A stretch of 14,820 nt of DNA from Glaciimonas sp. (GTDB taxonomy: Bacteria; Pseudomonadota; Gammaproteobacteria; Burkholderiales; Burkholderiaceae), in the NCBI GenBank assembly GCA_014377145.1, contig JACMQE010000157.1:1-14820 (forward strand), in the 5' to 3' direction. The translations under genes and the position numbers were made by a program. The notes beneath the pieces were generated by a model. That model had not been told where the DNA came from. It worked only from the letters and a program-made list of their open reading frames with translations, and did no database searches. Below, in pieces: positions 1-8,350 of this stretch; position 1 is the stretch's first letter, and each line of letters opens with the position of its first letter.

Positions 1-2
1 AT

Positions 3-140
3 CTGATGGGTGGGCTGTCCGGCCGGACACCCGCTGCTTTGTCAAAGCGCTTACGAGAGGCAATCCTTTGCAGGCCCGATATGCAAATGGCTATGGCTCT
101 TACCCATTTTTTTCGGACGCAATTTGTATTTAAAAGCTAA
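3..140 (+). pseudogene. possible 3' end of a phage gene (fragment)
   Basis: A reading frame is open from the window edge to a TAA at 138-140, about 45 codons, and ends 35 bases before the next phage gene. It contains a basic stretch resembling GGLSGRTPAALSKRLREAI, which could be the C-terminus of a small phage protein. I do not recognise the family. A second frame is also open up to 131-133, so coding status is uncertain. The call rests mainly on position at the head of a phage tail module. Confidence 0.25.
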
Positions 141-175
141 ATCACTTTTTCAACCCAATACGTTGGGAACTACCA

Positions 176-570
176 ATGAGTAATTATTTATTAGGTCAAG
201 GACAATTATATTGCGTAGCGCGCGCTGCCAACGGCATGCCAACAGCATCACACTGACTAGGCGATGTCATTGACGCCAAGCTGAGCCCTAAAATGGACAC
301 GGTGGAGCATAAAGAGTCATATACCGGTCAGGCATCTACCGCAAAGAAAATCATTATCGGCAAGGATGCGACGTTTGATTTCACGCTGATGGAGTTGGAC
401 AAAGAGAATTTAGCGATGGTGCTCTACGGCAAGAGTAATACGGTGGATGCAGGTTCTGTCATTTCTGAAGCGTTGCCAAGCGGGTCTGAAGGCGGGAGAC
501 CGGATCTCAATACGCTATCCTAAATAGTCAAGGGCGGTGATTACCGATTCGAGTACTGTTCCGAAGATCG
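176..570 (+). pseudogene. phage tail-tube-like protein, broken
   Basis: The ATG at 176 opens MSNYLLGQGQLYCVAR, typical in style of the major tail or tail-tube proteins of siphophage-like prophages. The frame is stopped by TGA at 254-256 (where the context suggests a Trp was lost) and resumes as LGDVIDAKLSPKMDTVEHKE. It continues to about 480, where a one-base shift moves the sensible reading to the next frame (GLKAGDRISIRYPK). That frame meets a TAG at 525-527 and then reads VITDSSTVPKIV, a plausible beta-rich C-terminal part. At about 570 the sequence appears to run straight into a different phage gene. So there are two nonsense codons, one frameshift and probably a truncating deletion. The tail-tube assignment is from recognition of the N-terminal half and is moderately sure; inactivation is clear. 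Confidence 0.55.
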
Positions 571-1466
571 TGGGTGTTGATGAGGTACTCCCCGGAACGA
601 TCCATTATAACGCCGTCGTGGTGTCGAGTCTGCCGCTGGACGCGAATATCATCGGCCTTGATCCGGTGCGTCTCCCTTCCGATAGCCGGATGCCGATCTT
701 TCCGGCTGGCGATATCGCCGTCGTACACCATACCGAAACCAAGGCCACGCAGAAGGTGGCAAATGGTCAAACCGTACTTCTAACTCGCTCCCGTTTGCGC
801 GTTCTGGGGATTGACGGCATCGCGATTACCTCCGGCTATAGCGCGGATCTGGATGCGGGTAGCATCACGTTTAACGACATCACCGATTACGCGCAACCGA
901 TCCGTATCGAGAATCGGATTGAGGATATGGCGCTAGTGTCCGACGCGCAGATCAATGGTAGTCTGATACCAACATGAAAATTGAAACACTATTTTTTGCT
1001 CGGTTCTTACGTCAGTTCGGCCTTGATTCTCGGCGACATGAAATTCCGGGTGCCGTTTTTGTTTGATCAGAATATGTGGGATAAAACTTCCAAGGATGTC
1101 GTTGTCGGATCGGTGGCGACGCCAACCTTTAACGATGTATTAGCACCGATTGAAGTCATCAATGCAGGCGCGATTAATGAGTGCTGGGCGGTGCGCTTTA
1201 CCAACACCACTGCCTTCGAGGTCATCGGTGAACATGTCGGTGTGATTGCGAATGGCAATACTGCCAGCGATTGCATACCGAATAACTCTGCCGCCAGCGC
1301 ACCGTATTTTGCGATTCGGGCGATTAGTTGCGGCTGGGCTGCGGCTCAGCACCATTGGCGCGCTGCATCCGATCTGGATAGTACGCACGATTCAACAAGG
1401 CCCGGCCACCGCGCAGGATGATGCATTCGCCGTATTAGTGTACGCGGCGATATTGATCGGCCTTAA
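571..1466 (+). pseudogene. phage tail-associated protein, C-terminal remnant
   Basis: From about 571 the frame reads DEVLPGTIHYNAVVVSSLPL and on through VRLPSD, GDIAVVHHTE and IENRIEDMALVSD, which I recognise as the C-terminal region of a conserved structural protein found in Burkholderiales prophages. TGA at 975-977 interrupts it. It resumes in the same frame (SSALILGDMKFRVPFLFDQ ... NTTAFEVIGEHVGVIANGN). Near 1305-1330 it shifts frame (PIWIVRTIQQGPATA) and near 1440 it shifts again to end in GDIDRP with TAA at 1464-1466. The N-terminal part seems to have been lost in the deletion that joined it to the tail-tube remnant. Precise function in the virion is unknown to me. It is followed by a short spacer and the next phage gene, as expected for the module. 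Confidence 0.6.
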
Positions 1467-1497
1467 TTAACAATCAGGAGAAATAACAATAGCAGAG

Positions 1498-2170
1498 ATG
1501 AAGATGGCAAAGACAAACGTTAAACATTTTCATTAAGGGAGGGCTGGTGCTCCGGTGTTAAGCGGCATGCCGGGGACGTTCATCGCTTTGCTAGATGCTT
1601 GTCTGGCAGCGAAATTTGGATTGAAGACGGTGGATAGTTTGGTGGTGGCGGATAATGTCGCGACCGCGCATATCAGTGCGGGACATTCGGCAGAGATCGG
1701 TTCGGTGGTGTTGATTGAAGGAGCAACGCCAGCAGAGTTGAAGGGGGAGCAGAAAGTGACGGTCGTTACCGCAAATTCTGTGCAGTTTTGTACGGTAGGT
1801 ATTGCGGATCAAACAGCGAAGGGGACGATGACGTTGAAGATGGCATCGGCGGGTTGGGTTAAGGCATTTAGAGAACACTTACAATCACCTGCCAGCTATC
1901 CCTATCCTGGAAGATGCCGTGCACGGTGGGAATGGTTTTATATCGGGGACTATCAAAGAAGCCGGTATCCCCGATGCGCCGGTGAAGCGCGAGGTGCGCC
2001 TCCACCGCAAACAGGACGGCATGTTAATCCGCGAGCAGTGGAGCGCAGCCGAGGGTGCATATGCCTTCAACAATATCGCCATCCAGCCTTATTACGTATT
2101 TTCATTCGACCAGACGGGCAACTACAACGGCATCATCAAAGACATTATCGTGCCAGAGGTGATGCCATGA
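1498..2170 (+). pseudogene. phage structural protein with C-terminal carboxypeptidase-regulatory-like region, broken
   Basis: An ATG at 1498 starts a frame that hits TAA at 1534-1536, inside what should read KHFFKEGL. The frame then continues as GMPGTFIALLDACLA, followed by a beta-rich stretch (VVADNVATAHISAGHSAE, ADQTAKGTMTLKMA) as far as GWVKAF near 1868. There the reading jumps frame to PILEDAVHGGNGFISGTIKE and runs to PEVMP with TGA at 2168-2170. The second part looks like an Ig-like, carboxypeptidase-regulatory fold (VRLHRKQDGMLIREQW, GAYAFNNIAIQPYYVF). Related prophage proteins as I remember them are about twice this length, so a deletion of several hundred bases at about 1868 is likely. 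The stop overlaps the next start (ATGA), so the end of the gene is in its normal place. Confidence 0.6.
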
Positions 2171-2415
2171 CATTGGCGCGCTCTCAGCGTAACAAACAAG
2201 CAGTCTCAATGGCTCGTCGCAACAACATCGATGCTGCACCAGCCCCAGGAAAAATGCTGATGTATGCTGGTCCATGTCCTGCGACTGGCGCGGCGGTAAC
2301 GTTGTTACTCGCCACGATCACGCTTTCAATGTCGTGCGGCACCGTCGACGAAGTGCAACTCTATCCCGGTTCATTTGTCAGTCTGGTGTTCGCCACGCCA
2401 GCTGAGGGCGGCTAA
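2167..2415 (+). CDS. small phage protein, possibly internally truncated
   Basis: The ATG at 2167 overlaps the stop of the preceding phage gene by the ATGA arrangement, which supports this start. The product is 82 residues, with a basic N-terminus (LARSQRNKQAVSMARRN) followed by a hydrophobic stretch ATGAAVTLLLATITLSM. Similar small proteins in this type of tail module continue with a beta-rich domain before a C-terminus like SFVSLVFATPAEGG. Here that middle seems to be missing after SCGTV, so the open frame may be the product of an in-frame deletion. Function unknown. No stop interrupts it, yet it lies among dead genes and is unlikely to be useful alone. Confidence 0.45.
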   Translation: MTLARSQRNKQAVSMARRNNIDAAPAPGKMLMYAGPCPATGAAVTLLLATITLSMSCGTVDEVQLYPGSFVSLVFATPAEGG

Positions 2416-2418
2416 ATA

Positions 2419-4307
2419 ATGACTGACAATGCGCTGACATTTGATGCGCTGCTAAACACCGCACATCCGGTCGATTTGTGGATTGGTATACCGCTATTTG
2501 TGGTGTGCGATACACATATCAACTTTAGCGCGACTTAGCTCGACGATTCCTGCCCCAACGCTTGTCTGTGCAATTCAGAAAATGCGTGTTGTTGCATTCT
2601 CTGCCACCTTGCTACTGCCAAGGCTGTCGGTGCGACTCCTCCACGACAATGCGGTCTATCGCAGACCAAATGGGTTGGTGCAAACTGCTTGGCATGATGC
2701 GGAGCACCAGCGCAATGTCATAGCGGATAAACTTAAAAAACCCCGTGGCACAGCAATCGTTTAAACAGGAACTATAGCACGCCGCGCAGAAATTGCAGAT
2801 TGGTGCACCGCTACCACTTAAAAGTGGGATGTCGACACGTCGCTACAAAGACGGTGGCTGGGAGGAAGGATGCAAGGTTAGATCAAGCACAACAGCCGAC
2901 TTTACCACCATACTGCGCCTGCGGCATCTTCAGGATAACCAATGGCGAGAAGCCTTACATGGTGGGGCCGATCTGCAACAACATTGCCAAGAGCGGTTCC
3001 GTACGCCCCCCATGTTGGCGGCGGCATGGACTGACGCCAGGCTTCTCGACAATGCACGCCTAGCCTTTACCGGAGCTGCAATACCAATAGCGTGCAAGAG
3101 TCGTAGGCAAGTCGCCTGCAGACCATTAGCATGCCTTAACAATACTTTCGTAGTCACCTGTGCTGGACAACGGCTGCTATACGCCGCCGCCCAGCAAAAA
3201 CGTTGCATTGTTGTTTCGCAATATGCTACTTCGCAGTCCCAATTTGTTGTTTAGCTGCGGTCGCAGGCGTGACATTCCAGCGACTATTCTTGTGCTCATC
3301 AAAAGGACTTACATTGTGTCAAATAACGACCATCTGGTAAGGATGGTCGGCGATCTTGAACTGCCTGCCATCACTTTATCGTTGAGTATTGATATCGATG
3401 GTGGACGTGTAAATTTAACGCTTCGTTACCAGCATCCAGCCTGCCGTTAGTCGATTCGAGTTTCAGTGGAGACTCGGTCCTGTTACGAGCGAATATTAAT
3501 GGCGGCGTGTATTTGCTTCTAGCCGAGCACATCACGCGAGACCGCTCGTTTGGCCAAGGCGCAACTATTTCAGTATCGGGATGCGGCCATTCAGCTATGC
3601 TAACCGCCCCTTATAGCCCGATCCTGTCGTTTAATAATGAATAGGCACGCACCGCACAGCAGTTAATGAACGATGCGCTAACGACAAACGGCGTTGGCAT
3701 CGACTGGACAGTCGACTGGCGTATTGACGACTGGCTAGTTAATGCTGTGGGGCATAGAACCATCAGAGCAAATATATGATTGCTGCCACCACCATCGCTT
3801 CCGCTGCGGGTACCTTCACCCAACCCGATCTAGTCAATAGAATAAATCCGTGTGCGGCCACGCCATTCAGCCAAACCGTGGGAATGGTATGACGCAGTTC
3901 CAGACATCGAATTACCAGTGGAGCCCCCCTTTGTGAAGCAATCTATCACATGGACAGAAACCCCTCTATAACGCTGTCTATGTCAGTGGCACCACCGAGG
4001 GCAGTCTCGGCCATATTAAACGGACCGGTTCGGCAGGCGACCTGATAGCGCCAATGGGCAAGATGCCCTGATAACAGAATCGGCAGCGGCGAGGCAGCGC
4101 GGTCTGAATATGTTGGCGAATACCGGACGCGGTGCTGTGTATTCACTGAGCCTGCCGATATTACGCGAAACCGGCATCCTTGATCCCGGCACACTGGTGC
4201 GTTACATGGATAAAGGCAAGCAGACTGTCGGGGTGGTGAAAAGTGTGTCTGTGAATATCGCGCTGCCGTCCGTTCGGCAAACCATAGAGGTGCAAACACA
4301 TGGCTAA
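2419..4307 (+). pseudogene. large phage tail protein, heavily degraded
   Basis: The ATG at 2419 is four bases after the previous stop and reads MTDNALTFDALLNTAHPVDL; TAG at 2536-2538 ends that stretch. Recognisable pieces then follow in changing frames: a degenerate repeat-like middle (about 2540-3160); CYTPPP then LLFRNMLLRSPNLLF and VLIKRTYIV (from about 3172); SLPASSLPLVDSSFSGD from 3420; APYSPILSFNNE then TAG at 3642-3644; GVGIDWTVDWRIDDWL; TIASAAGTFTQPDLV; QSITWTETPL; NAVYVSGTTEGSLGH; and finally RGLNMLANTGRG ... VRQTIEVQTHG with TAA at 4305-4307. Together these read as one tail protein of about 600 residues, broken by at least six frameshifts or stops. The order of the pieces is colinear, so this is one gene rather than several. 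Exact virion role not assigned. Confidence 0.6.
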
Positions 4308-4533
4308 TCTGTACAAAAAATTCAAAGAGCTACTGTTGGAACCACAGCTGTTAGTTGGTGCCGTCACGGCATTGTAGACCGGGGGCTGCGTGATTGTGCT
4401 AATAGATGGCACGGTCGTATTTGCACGCGGCAAGGCCGCGCTCCAAGAAGGTGCTGATGACCTCAGAATGGCCCTTGAGGCGGATGCGTGCTTGATATTA
4501 GCCGGGCGTGCTTATGAATTTGTACCATATTAA
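4300..4533 (+). pseudogene. small phage tail-module protein, nonsense-interrupted
   Basis: The ATG at 4300 lies inside the end of the large tail gene (8-base overlap with its stop), an arrangement that supports the start. The frame reads MANLYKKFKELLLEPQLLVG, is cut by TAG at 4375-4377, then continues with GTVVFARGKAAL to a TAA at 4531-4533, 77 codons in all. This looks like the small protein that often follows the tail gene in such modules, with a beta-rich core (VGAVTAL ... IVLIDGTVVFARG). The later part (DDLRMALEADACLILAG) looks eroded. The last phage-like gene before the tRNA. Confidence 0.45.
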
Positions 4534-4595
4534 AATTCTCCTAGATTGGAGACCCAATGGTTCAAAAATGGCGAAAGAAACGTAGAAGTCAAACG

Positions 4596-4627
4596 ATAAG
4601 AGTCTGCAATTGCTTGCAGACTCTTAT
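4596..4627 (-). terminator. perfect 14-bp stem-loop behind tRNA-Asn
   Basis: Arms at 4596-4609 and 4614-4627 are perfectly complementary over 14 bp. Read on the minus strand the loop is GCAA, a GNRA tetraloop, which makes the hairpin very stable. It lies 6 bases beyond the tRNA 3' end in the direction of transcription. Only a weak T-run (CGTTTGAC) follows, so it may act as an inefficient terminator or as a processing and stability structure. Confidence 0.55.
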
Positions 4628-4633
4628 GCATTC

Positions 4634-4709
4634 TGGCTCCCCGACCTGGACTCGAACCAGGGACCTGCGGATTAACAGTCCGTCGCTCTACCAACTGAGC
4701 TATCAAGGA
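4634..4709 (-). tRNA. tRNA-Asn (anticodon GTT)
   Basis: The minus strand gives a 76-nt cloverleaf. The acceptor 5' strand TCCTTGA pairs with a 3' strand TCGGGGA, with a U-G pair. The D-arm contains AGCTCAGTTGGTAGAGC. The anticodon loop is CTGTTAA with GTT at 4674-4676. The T-arm contains GGTTCGAGTCC, and CCA is encoded at 4636-4634. All bases expected for a functional tRNA are present. It has its own promoter upstream and a stem-loop downstream. The 3' end faces the prophage remnant, as expected if this tRNA served as an integration site. Confidence 0.95.
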
Positions 4710-4724
4710 AAAGAAAGAAGCCGG

Positions 4725-4754
4725 ACTATATTCTTGAAATATTTAGACTGTCAA
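4725..4754 (-). promoter_or_regulatory. sigma70 promoter of tRNA-Asn
   Basis: On the minus strand a perfect TTGACA (4754-4749) and TATAGT (4730-4725) are separated by 18 bp, followed by a GC-rich discriminator (CCGG) typical of stable-RNA promoters. Transcription would begin about 8-10 bases before the tRNA 5' end. It lies in the gap between the end of the aminotransferase gene and the tRNA, both on the minus strand. Confidence 0.75.
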
Positions 4755-4825
4755 ATTTTTCTTAACTTTTTCTGGCTAAAAACACTTAAAAACTAGTTCT
4801 GTCTTTGCCCAACACTTCTATTATC

Positions 4826-6043
4826 TTAAAGGACTTTTGCGATTGCGGCTACAACATAATCAATATTTTTTGTATTTAATGCGGCAACGCACACGCGACC
4901 TGTATCGATGGTGTGAATTGAGAACTCATCACGTAGTCTTTCGACCTGTGCTTTGGTCAATCCTGTGTAAGAAAACATGCCGCGTTGCTTGATGACGAAA
5001 TTAAAATCGTGGGCCGGGGCTTGTTCTTTTAATTTCTTCGCTAACAGTTGGCGTATCTCGCGAATGCGTGCACGCATTCGCGATAGTTCTTCTTCCCATA
5101 AGGCGCGCAGCTTTGGCGACGCCAGAGCGGTTGTGACTACTTGACTGCCGTGTATGGGTGGGTTGGAGTAGTTGGTGCGAATGACGCGTTTGAGTTGCGA
5201 CAGAATGCGACTGGCTTCGTCAGTGCTGGCGGGTACAATACTCAATGCACCGACACGTTCACCGTATAGCGAGAAAGATTTGGAGAATGAGTTTGAGACG
5301 AACAATGGTCCGCCTGCTTGTGTGAAGCGGCGTACCACTTCGCTGTCTGCATGGATGCCCTCGCCAAAACCTTGATAAGCCATATCGAGGAACGGTACCA
5401 GGCCACGTTCTACAACCACTTGGATAACTTGTGTCCATTGGTCGTTTGTGAGATCGGCACCAGTTGGGTTGTGGCAGCAAGCGTGTAGTAGGACGATAGA
5501 GCCGCTGCGCATGGCGTTCAGGGCGCCTAGCATGCCAGCGAAGTTTACGCCGCGTGTGGTTGGATCGTAGTATGAATAATTGTTGACGGTGAAGCCTGAT
5601 GACTCAAACAGCGCACGGTGGTTTTCCCAGCTTGGATCGCTGATCCAGACGTTTGTGCCTTCTGCAGAGAACCGTTTGAGGAAGTCTGCGCCTAATTTTA
5701 ACGCGCCAGTACCGCCAATGGCTTGCACAGTGATTGCGCGCTTCTCTTTAATTGCAGCGCTATCGGCACCAAATACTAGTTCTTGTACGGCTTTGTCATA
5801 TGAAGCCAGGCCATCAATAGGCAGATAAGTGCGTGGTGACAGTTTTTCTATTAATTGCGCCTCGGCTTCACGTACGCATTTTAGTAACGGAACTTTGCCA
5901 TTGTCATCATAGTAGACGCCAACGCCGAGATTAGTTTTATGTGGATTTTGATCAGAATTGAAGCCTTCGGTAACGCCAAGAATTGGATCACGTGGCGCCA
6001 TTTCAAGGGCGGTGAAGAGGGAGGTAGAAAGAGGAGCGTTCAT
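4826..6043 (-). CDS. tyrB: aromatic/aspartate aminotransferase (class I, fold type I PLP enzyme)
   Basis: This 405-residue cytosolic PLP enzyme transfers the amino group of an aromatic amino acid or aspartate to 2-oxoglutarate. Family hallmarks are all visible: HNPTG with Asn192, DMAYQGF with Asp220 (pairs with the pyridine nitrogen) and Tyr223, and the PLP Lys255 in SNSFSKSFSLYGERVG with the phosphate-binding Arg263. Arg383 in GRVCVAALN is the substrate carboxylate Arg. The length is normal for AspC/TyrB proteins and the N-terminus (ALEMAPRDPILG) is canonical, so the ATG at 6043 is right. No clear Shine-Dalgarno is seen before it. It is divergent from uvrB across a 136-bp gap. Whether it prefers aromatic or aspartate substrates cannot be decided from sequence alone; tyrB is the usual name in this group. 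Confidence 0.9.
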   Translation of the reverse strand: MNAPLSTSLFTALEMAPRDPILGVTEGFNSDQNPHKTNLGVGVYYDDNGKVPLLKCVREAEAQLIEKLSPRTYLPIDGLASYDKAVQELVFGADSAAIKEKRAITVQAIGGTGALKLGADFLKRFSAEGTNVWISDPSWENHRALFESSGFTVNNYSYYDPTTRGVNFAGMLGALNAMRSGSIVLLHACCHNPTGADLTNDQWTQVIQVVVERGLVPFLDMAYQGFGEGIHADSEVVRRFTQAGGPLFVSNSFSKSFSLYGERVGALSIVPASTDEASRILSQLKRVIRTNYSNPPIHGSQVVTTALASPKLRALWEEELSRMRARIREIRQLLAKKLKEQAPAHDFNFVIKQRGMFSYTGLTKAQVERLRDEFSIHTIDTGRVCVAALNTKNIDYVVAAIAKVL

Positions 6044-6062
6044 CGTGATAACATAAAAAATT

Positions 6063-6087
6063 GGCTGCTAACAGGAGGTTTGCAGCC
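6063..6087. promoter_or_regulatory. hairpin in the tyrB-uvrB divergent leader
   Basis: GGCTGC (6063-6068) pairs with GCAGCC (6082-6087), followed by a T-T mismatch and AAC/GTT, leaving a 5-base loop. On the plus strand the loop region contains AGGAGG, a perfect ribosome-binding sequence, but no start codon is properly spaced after it; the next ATG is 16 bases on. On the minus strand it lies 20 bases upstream of the aminotransferase start. Role unknown; it could affect either leader transcript or be chance. Confidence 0.3.
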
Positions 6088-6179
6088 GGGTTGGATGCTT
6101 TGCCGGATCACAAATTTATCGCGATTCGGCGCTTATTTACTACCGCGTATTCTACCAAAGCTACCAAAGGTCGAGGCTT

Positions 6180-8270
6180 ATGACTGACATTTCACAAATT
6201 ACTGACAAGATTGACGATGCCAAAATTGTCACTTTCCCGAATTCACCGTATAAACTTTTCCAACCATTTTTGCCCGCAGGTGACCAGCCAGCCGCAATAG
6301 ATAAGCTGTCTGAGGGTATCGAAGACGGTCTGTTTTATCAGACTTTGCTGGGCGTTACCGGCTCTGGCAAGACTTATACGATGGCGAATGTGATTGCGCG
6401 TATTGGGCGACCGGCAATTGTATTTGCTCCAAATAAGACGCTGGCAGCACAGCTATATATTGAGTTTCGAGACTTCTTTCCACAGAATGCCGTGGAATAT
6501 TTCGTTAGTTATTACGATTATTATCAGCCTGAAGCCTATGTTCCGCAACGTGACTTGTTTATTGAGAAGGATTCGTCGATTAATGAGCACATAGAGCAAA
6601 TGCGCTTGTCTTGTACTAAATCGCTAATGGAGCGCCGGGATGTGGTGATTGTGGCAACGGTGTCGGCGATTTACGGTATTGGCAATCCGAACGAGTATCA
6701 CCAAATGATTTTGACCTTGCGGGTCAAGGATAAGGTCAGTCAACGTGATCTGATTGCGCGTTTAATTCAGATGCAATACGGTCGCAACGAAATTGATTTT
6801 GGGCGCGGTACTTTCCGGGTGCATGGCGATACGATCGATGTGTTTCCGGCAGAACATGCTGAGTTGGCGCTGCGGATTGAAACTTTTGATGATGAAATTG
6901 GAAGTTTGCAATTATTCGATCCATTGAATGGGCACGTAAAGCAAAAAATTCCACGCTTTACGATTTATCCCGGCTCACATTATGTGACGCCGCGTGCAAC
7001 CGTGTTGCGGGCAATTGAAACGATTAAGGACGAATTGCGTGATCGACTGGAATTTTTCCGTAAGGAAAGCAAGCTGATTGAAGAGCAGCGCATCGAGCAG
7101 CGTACGCGCTTCGATTTGGAGATGATGCAGGAAATCGGGTTCACTAAAGGTATTGAAAACTCCTCTCGCCATCTGAGCGGTGCTAAAGCGGGCGAACCGC
7201 CGCCGACGCTGGTGGATTATCTGCCGAAGGATGCGTTGATATTTTTGGATGAGTCGCATGTCTTGATTGGTCAGCTTAATGGTATGTATAACGGCGACCG
7301 CGCACGGAAAAAAAATTTGGTGGATTACGGTTTTCGCTTGCCATCGGCGCTGGATAATCGGCCTTTACGTTTTGATGAATTTGAGGGCAAGATGCGCCAG
7401 ACAATTTTTGTGTCGGCAACCCCTGCCGAATATGAAAAGCAGCATGCCGATCAAGTGGTGGAGCAGGTAGTGCGCCCGACTGGCCTGGTTGATCCCTTGA
7501 TTGAAGTACGGCCAGCACTGAGTCAGGTCGATGATTTGATGTCGGAAGCGAACGCGCGGATTAAGAAAAATGAACGTGTTCTGGTGACAACGTTAACTAA
7601 GCGTATGGCAGAGCAGTTGACTGACTTTCTTAGCGATAACGGGATTAAGGTGCGTTATCTACACAGCGATATCGAAACTGTCGAACGCGTGGAAATTATT
7701 CGTGATTTGCGCTTGGGAACTTTTGATGTATTGGTGGGAATTAACCTACTGCGCGAGGGACTGGATATTCCTGAGGTATCGCTGGTGGCAATCCTAGATG
7801 CTGATAAAGAAGGATTTTTGCGATCTGAAAGAAGCCTCATTCAAACCATTGGTCGCGCTGCCCGTAATCTTAACGGTACTGCAATTTTGTACGCGGATCA
7901 GATGACTGATTCGATGCGTCGTGCAATTGATGAAACCGAGCGGCGTCGCGCCAAGCAGATTGCTTTTAATCTTGCTAATGGCATTACGCCTGTTGGGATC
8001 CGTAAAGAAATTAGAGAATTAATCGATGGTGTGTATAGCCCGCAAGGCATGCGCGAAGATTTGCATGTCGCGCAAGATCGTGTCAAGTATGGGTCGATGA
8101 GTGAAAAGCAGGTGAGTAAAGAAATTAAGCGAATGGAGAAGCTAATGGGAGACCACGCGAAGAATCTAGAGTTCGAAAAAGCGGCGCAGATACGCGATCA
8201 AATACATCAACTAAAGCAGCAACTATCTGGTGTGCCGGGCTTTGATATTATGGCTTCATTTTCAAATTAA
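6180..8270 (+). CDS. uvrB: excinuclease ABC subunit B
   Basis: UvrB (696 residues, normal length) is the damage-verifying helicase-fold subunit of nucleotide excision repair: it is loaded by UvrA and then recruits UvrC for incision. Visible are Walker A GVTGSGKT with Lys64, the beta-hairpin [10 protein letters not shown] at 111-120 that inserts between DNA strands, Walker B DESH at 357-360, the helicase motifs [12 protein letters not shown] and QTIGRAARN, and a C-terminal UVR domain (about 640-682) that binds UvrC. The ATG at 6180 gives the standard N-terminus; AAGG at 6167-6170 can serve as ribosome-binding site. I see no SOS box (CTGT-N8-ACAG) in the 136-bp leader. The gene is intact and is followed after 80 bp by a UDG-like gene on the same strand, which may share its transcript. 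Confidence 0.97.
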   Translation: MTDISQITDKIDDAKIVTFPNSPYKLFQPFLPAGDQPAAIDKLSEGIEDGLFYQTLLGVTGSGKTYTMANVIARIGRPAIVFAPNKTLAAQLYIEFRDFFPQNAVEYFVSYYDYYQPEAYVPQRDLFIEKDSSINEHIEQMRLSCTKSLMERRDVVIVATVSAIYGIGNPNEYHQMILTLRVKDKVSQRDLIARLIQMQYGRNEIDFGRGTFRVHGDTIDVFPAEHAELALRIETFDDEIGSLQLFDPLNGHVKQKIPRFTIYPGSHYVTPRATVLRAIETIKDELRDRLEFFRKESKLIEEQRIEQRTRFDLEMMQEIGFTKGIENSSRHLSGAKAGEPPPTLVDYLPKDALIFLDESHVLIGQLNGMYNGDRARKKNLVDYGFRLPSALDNRPLRFDEFEGKMRQTIFVSATPAEYEKQHADQVVEQVVRPTGLVDPLIEVRPALSQVDDLMSEANARIKKNERVLVTTLTKRMAEQLTDFLSDNGIKVRYLHSDIETVERVEIIRDLRLGTFDVLVGINLLREGLDIPEVSLVAILDADKEGFLRSERSLIQTIGRAARNLNGTAILYADQMTDSMRRAIDETERRRAKQIAFNLANGITPVGIRKEIRELIDGVYSPQGMREDLHVAQDRVKYGSMSEKQVSKEIKRMEKLMGDHAKNLEFEKAAQIRDQIHQLKQQLSGVPGFDIMASFSN

Positions 8271-8350
8271 TAGAATGGGCGATTGCTCAAATTTTGGATT
8301 TAAAAAAGTGCTATTTTTTGATATTTTTTGCAACTTGAGACCTTACCCTT

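Noticed and set aside
528..770. Minus-strand open frames across the prophage and core genes
   Set aside because: They lie opposite recognisable coding sequence, lack ribosome-binding sites and show no known motifs; treated as shadows.
1555..2415. A 286-codon open frame as one protein
   Set aside because: Its middle (about 1870-2166) has low-complexity, Arg/Pro/His-rich composition of an out-of-frame reading, while another frame there encodes a recognisable phage domain; the frame joins pieces of two genes.
1..4633. Second copy of the tRNA-Asn 3' end (att site)
   Set aside because: I looked for GGTTCGAGTCC-like sequence in the phage part and did not see one; the far att site must lie outside the window or be lost.
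4710..4825. Terminator directly after the aminotransferase gene
   Set aside because: The region is AT-rich, but no stem with adequate pairing followed by a T-run could be found in the minus-strand direction.
6044..6179. LexA/SOS box before uvrB
   Set aside because: No CTG(T)-N8-(A)CAG palindrome of acceptable quality was found by eye in the leader.
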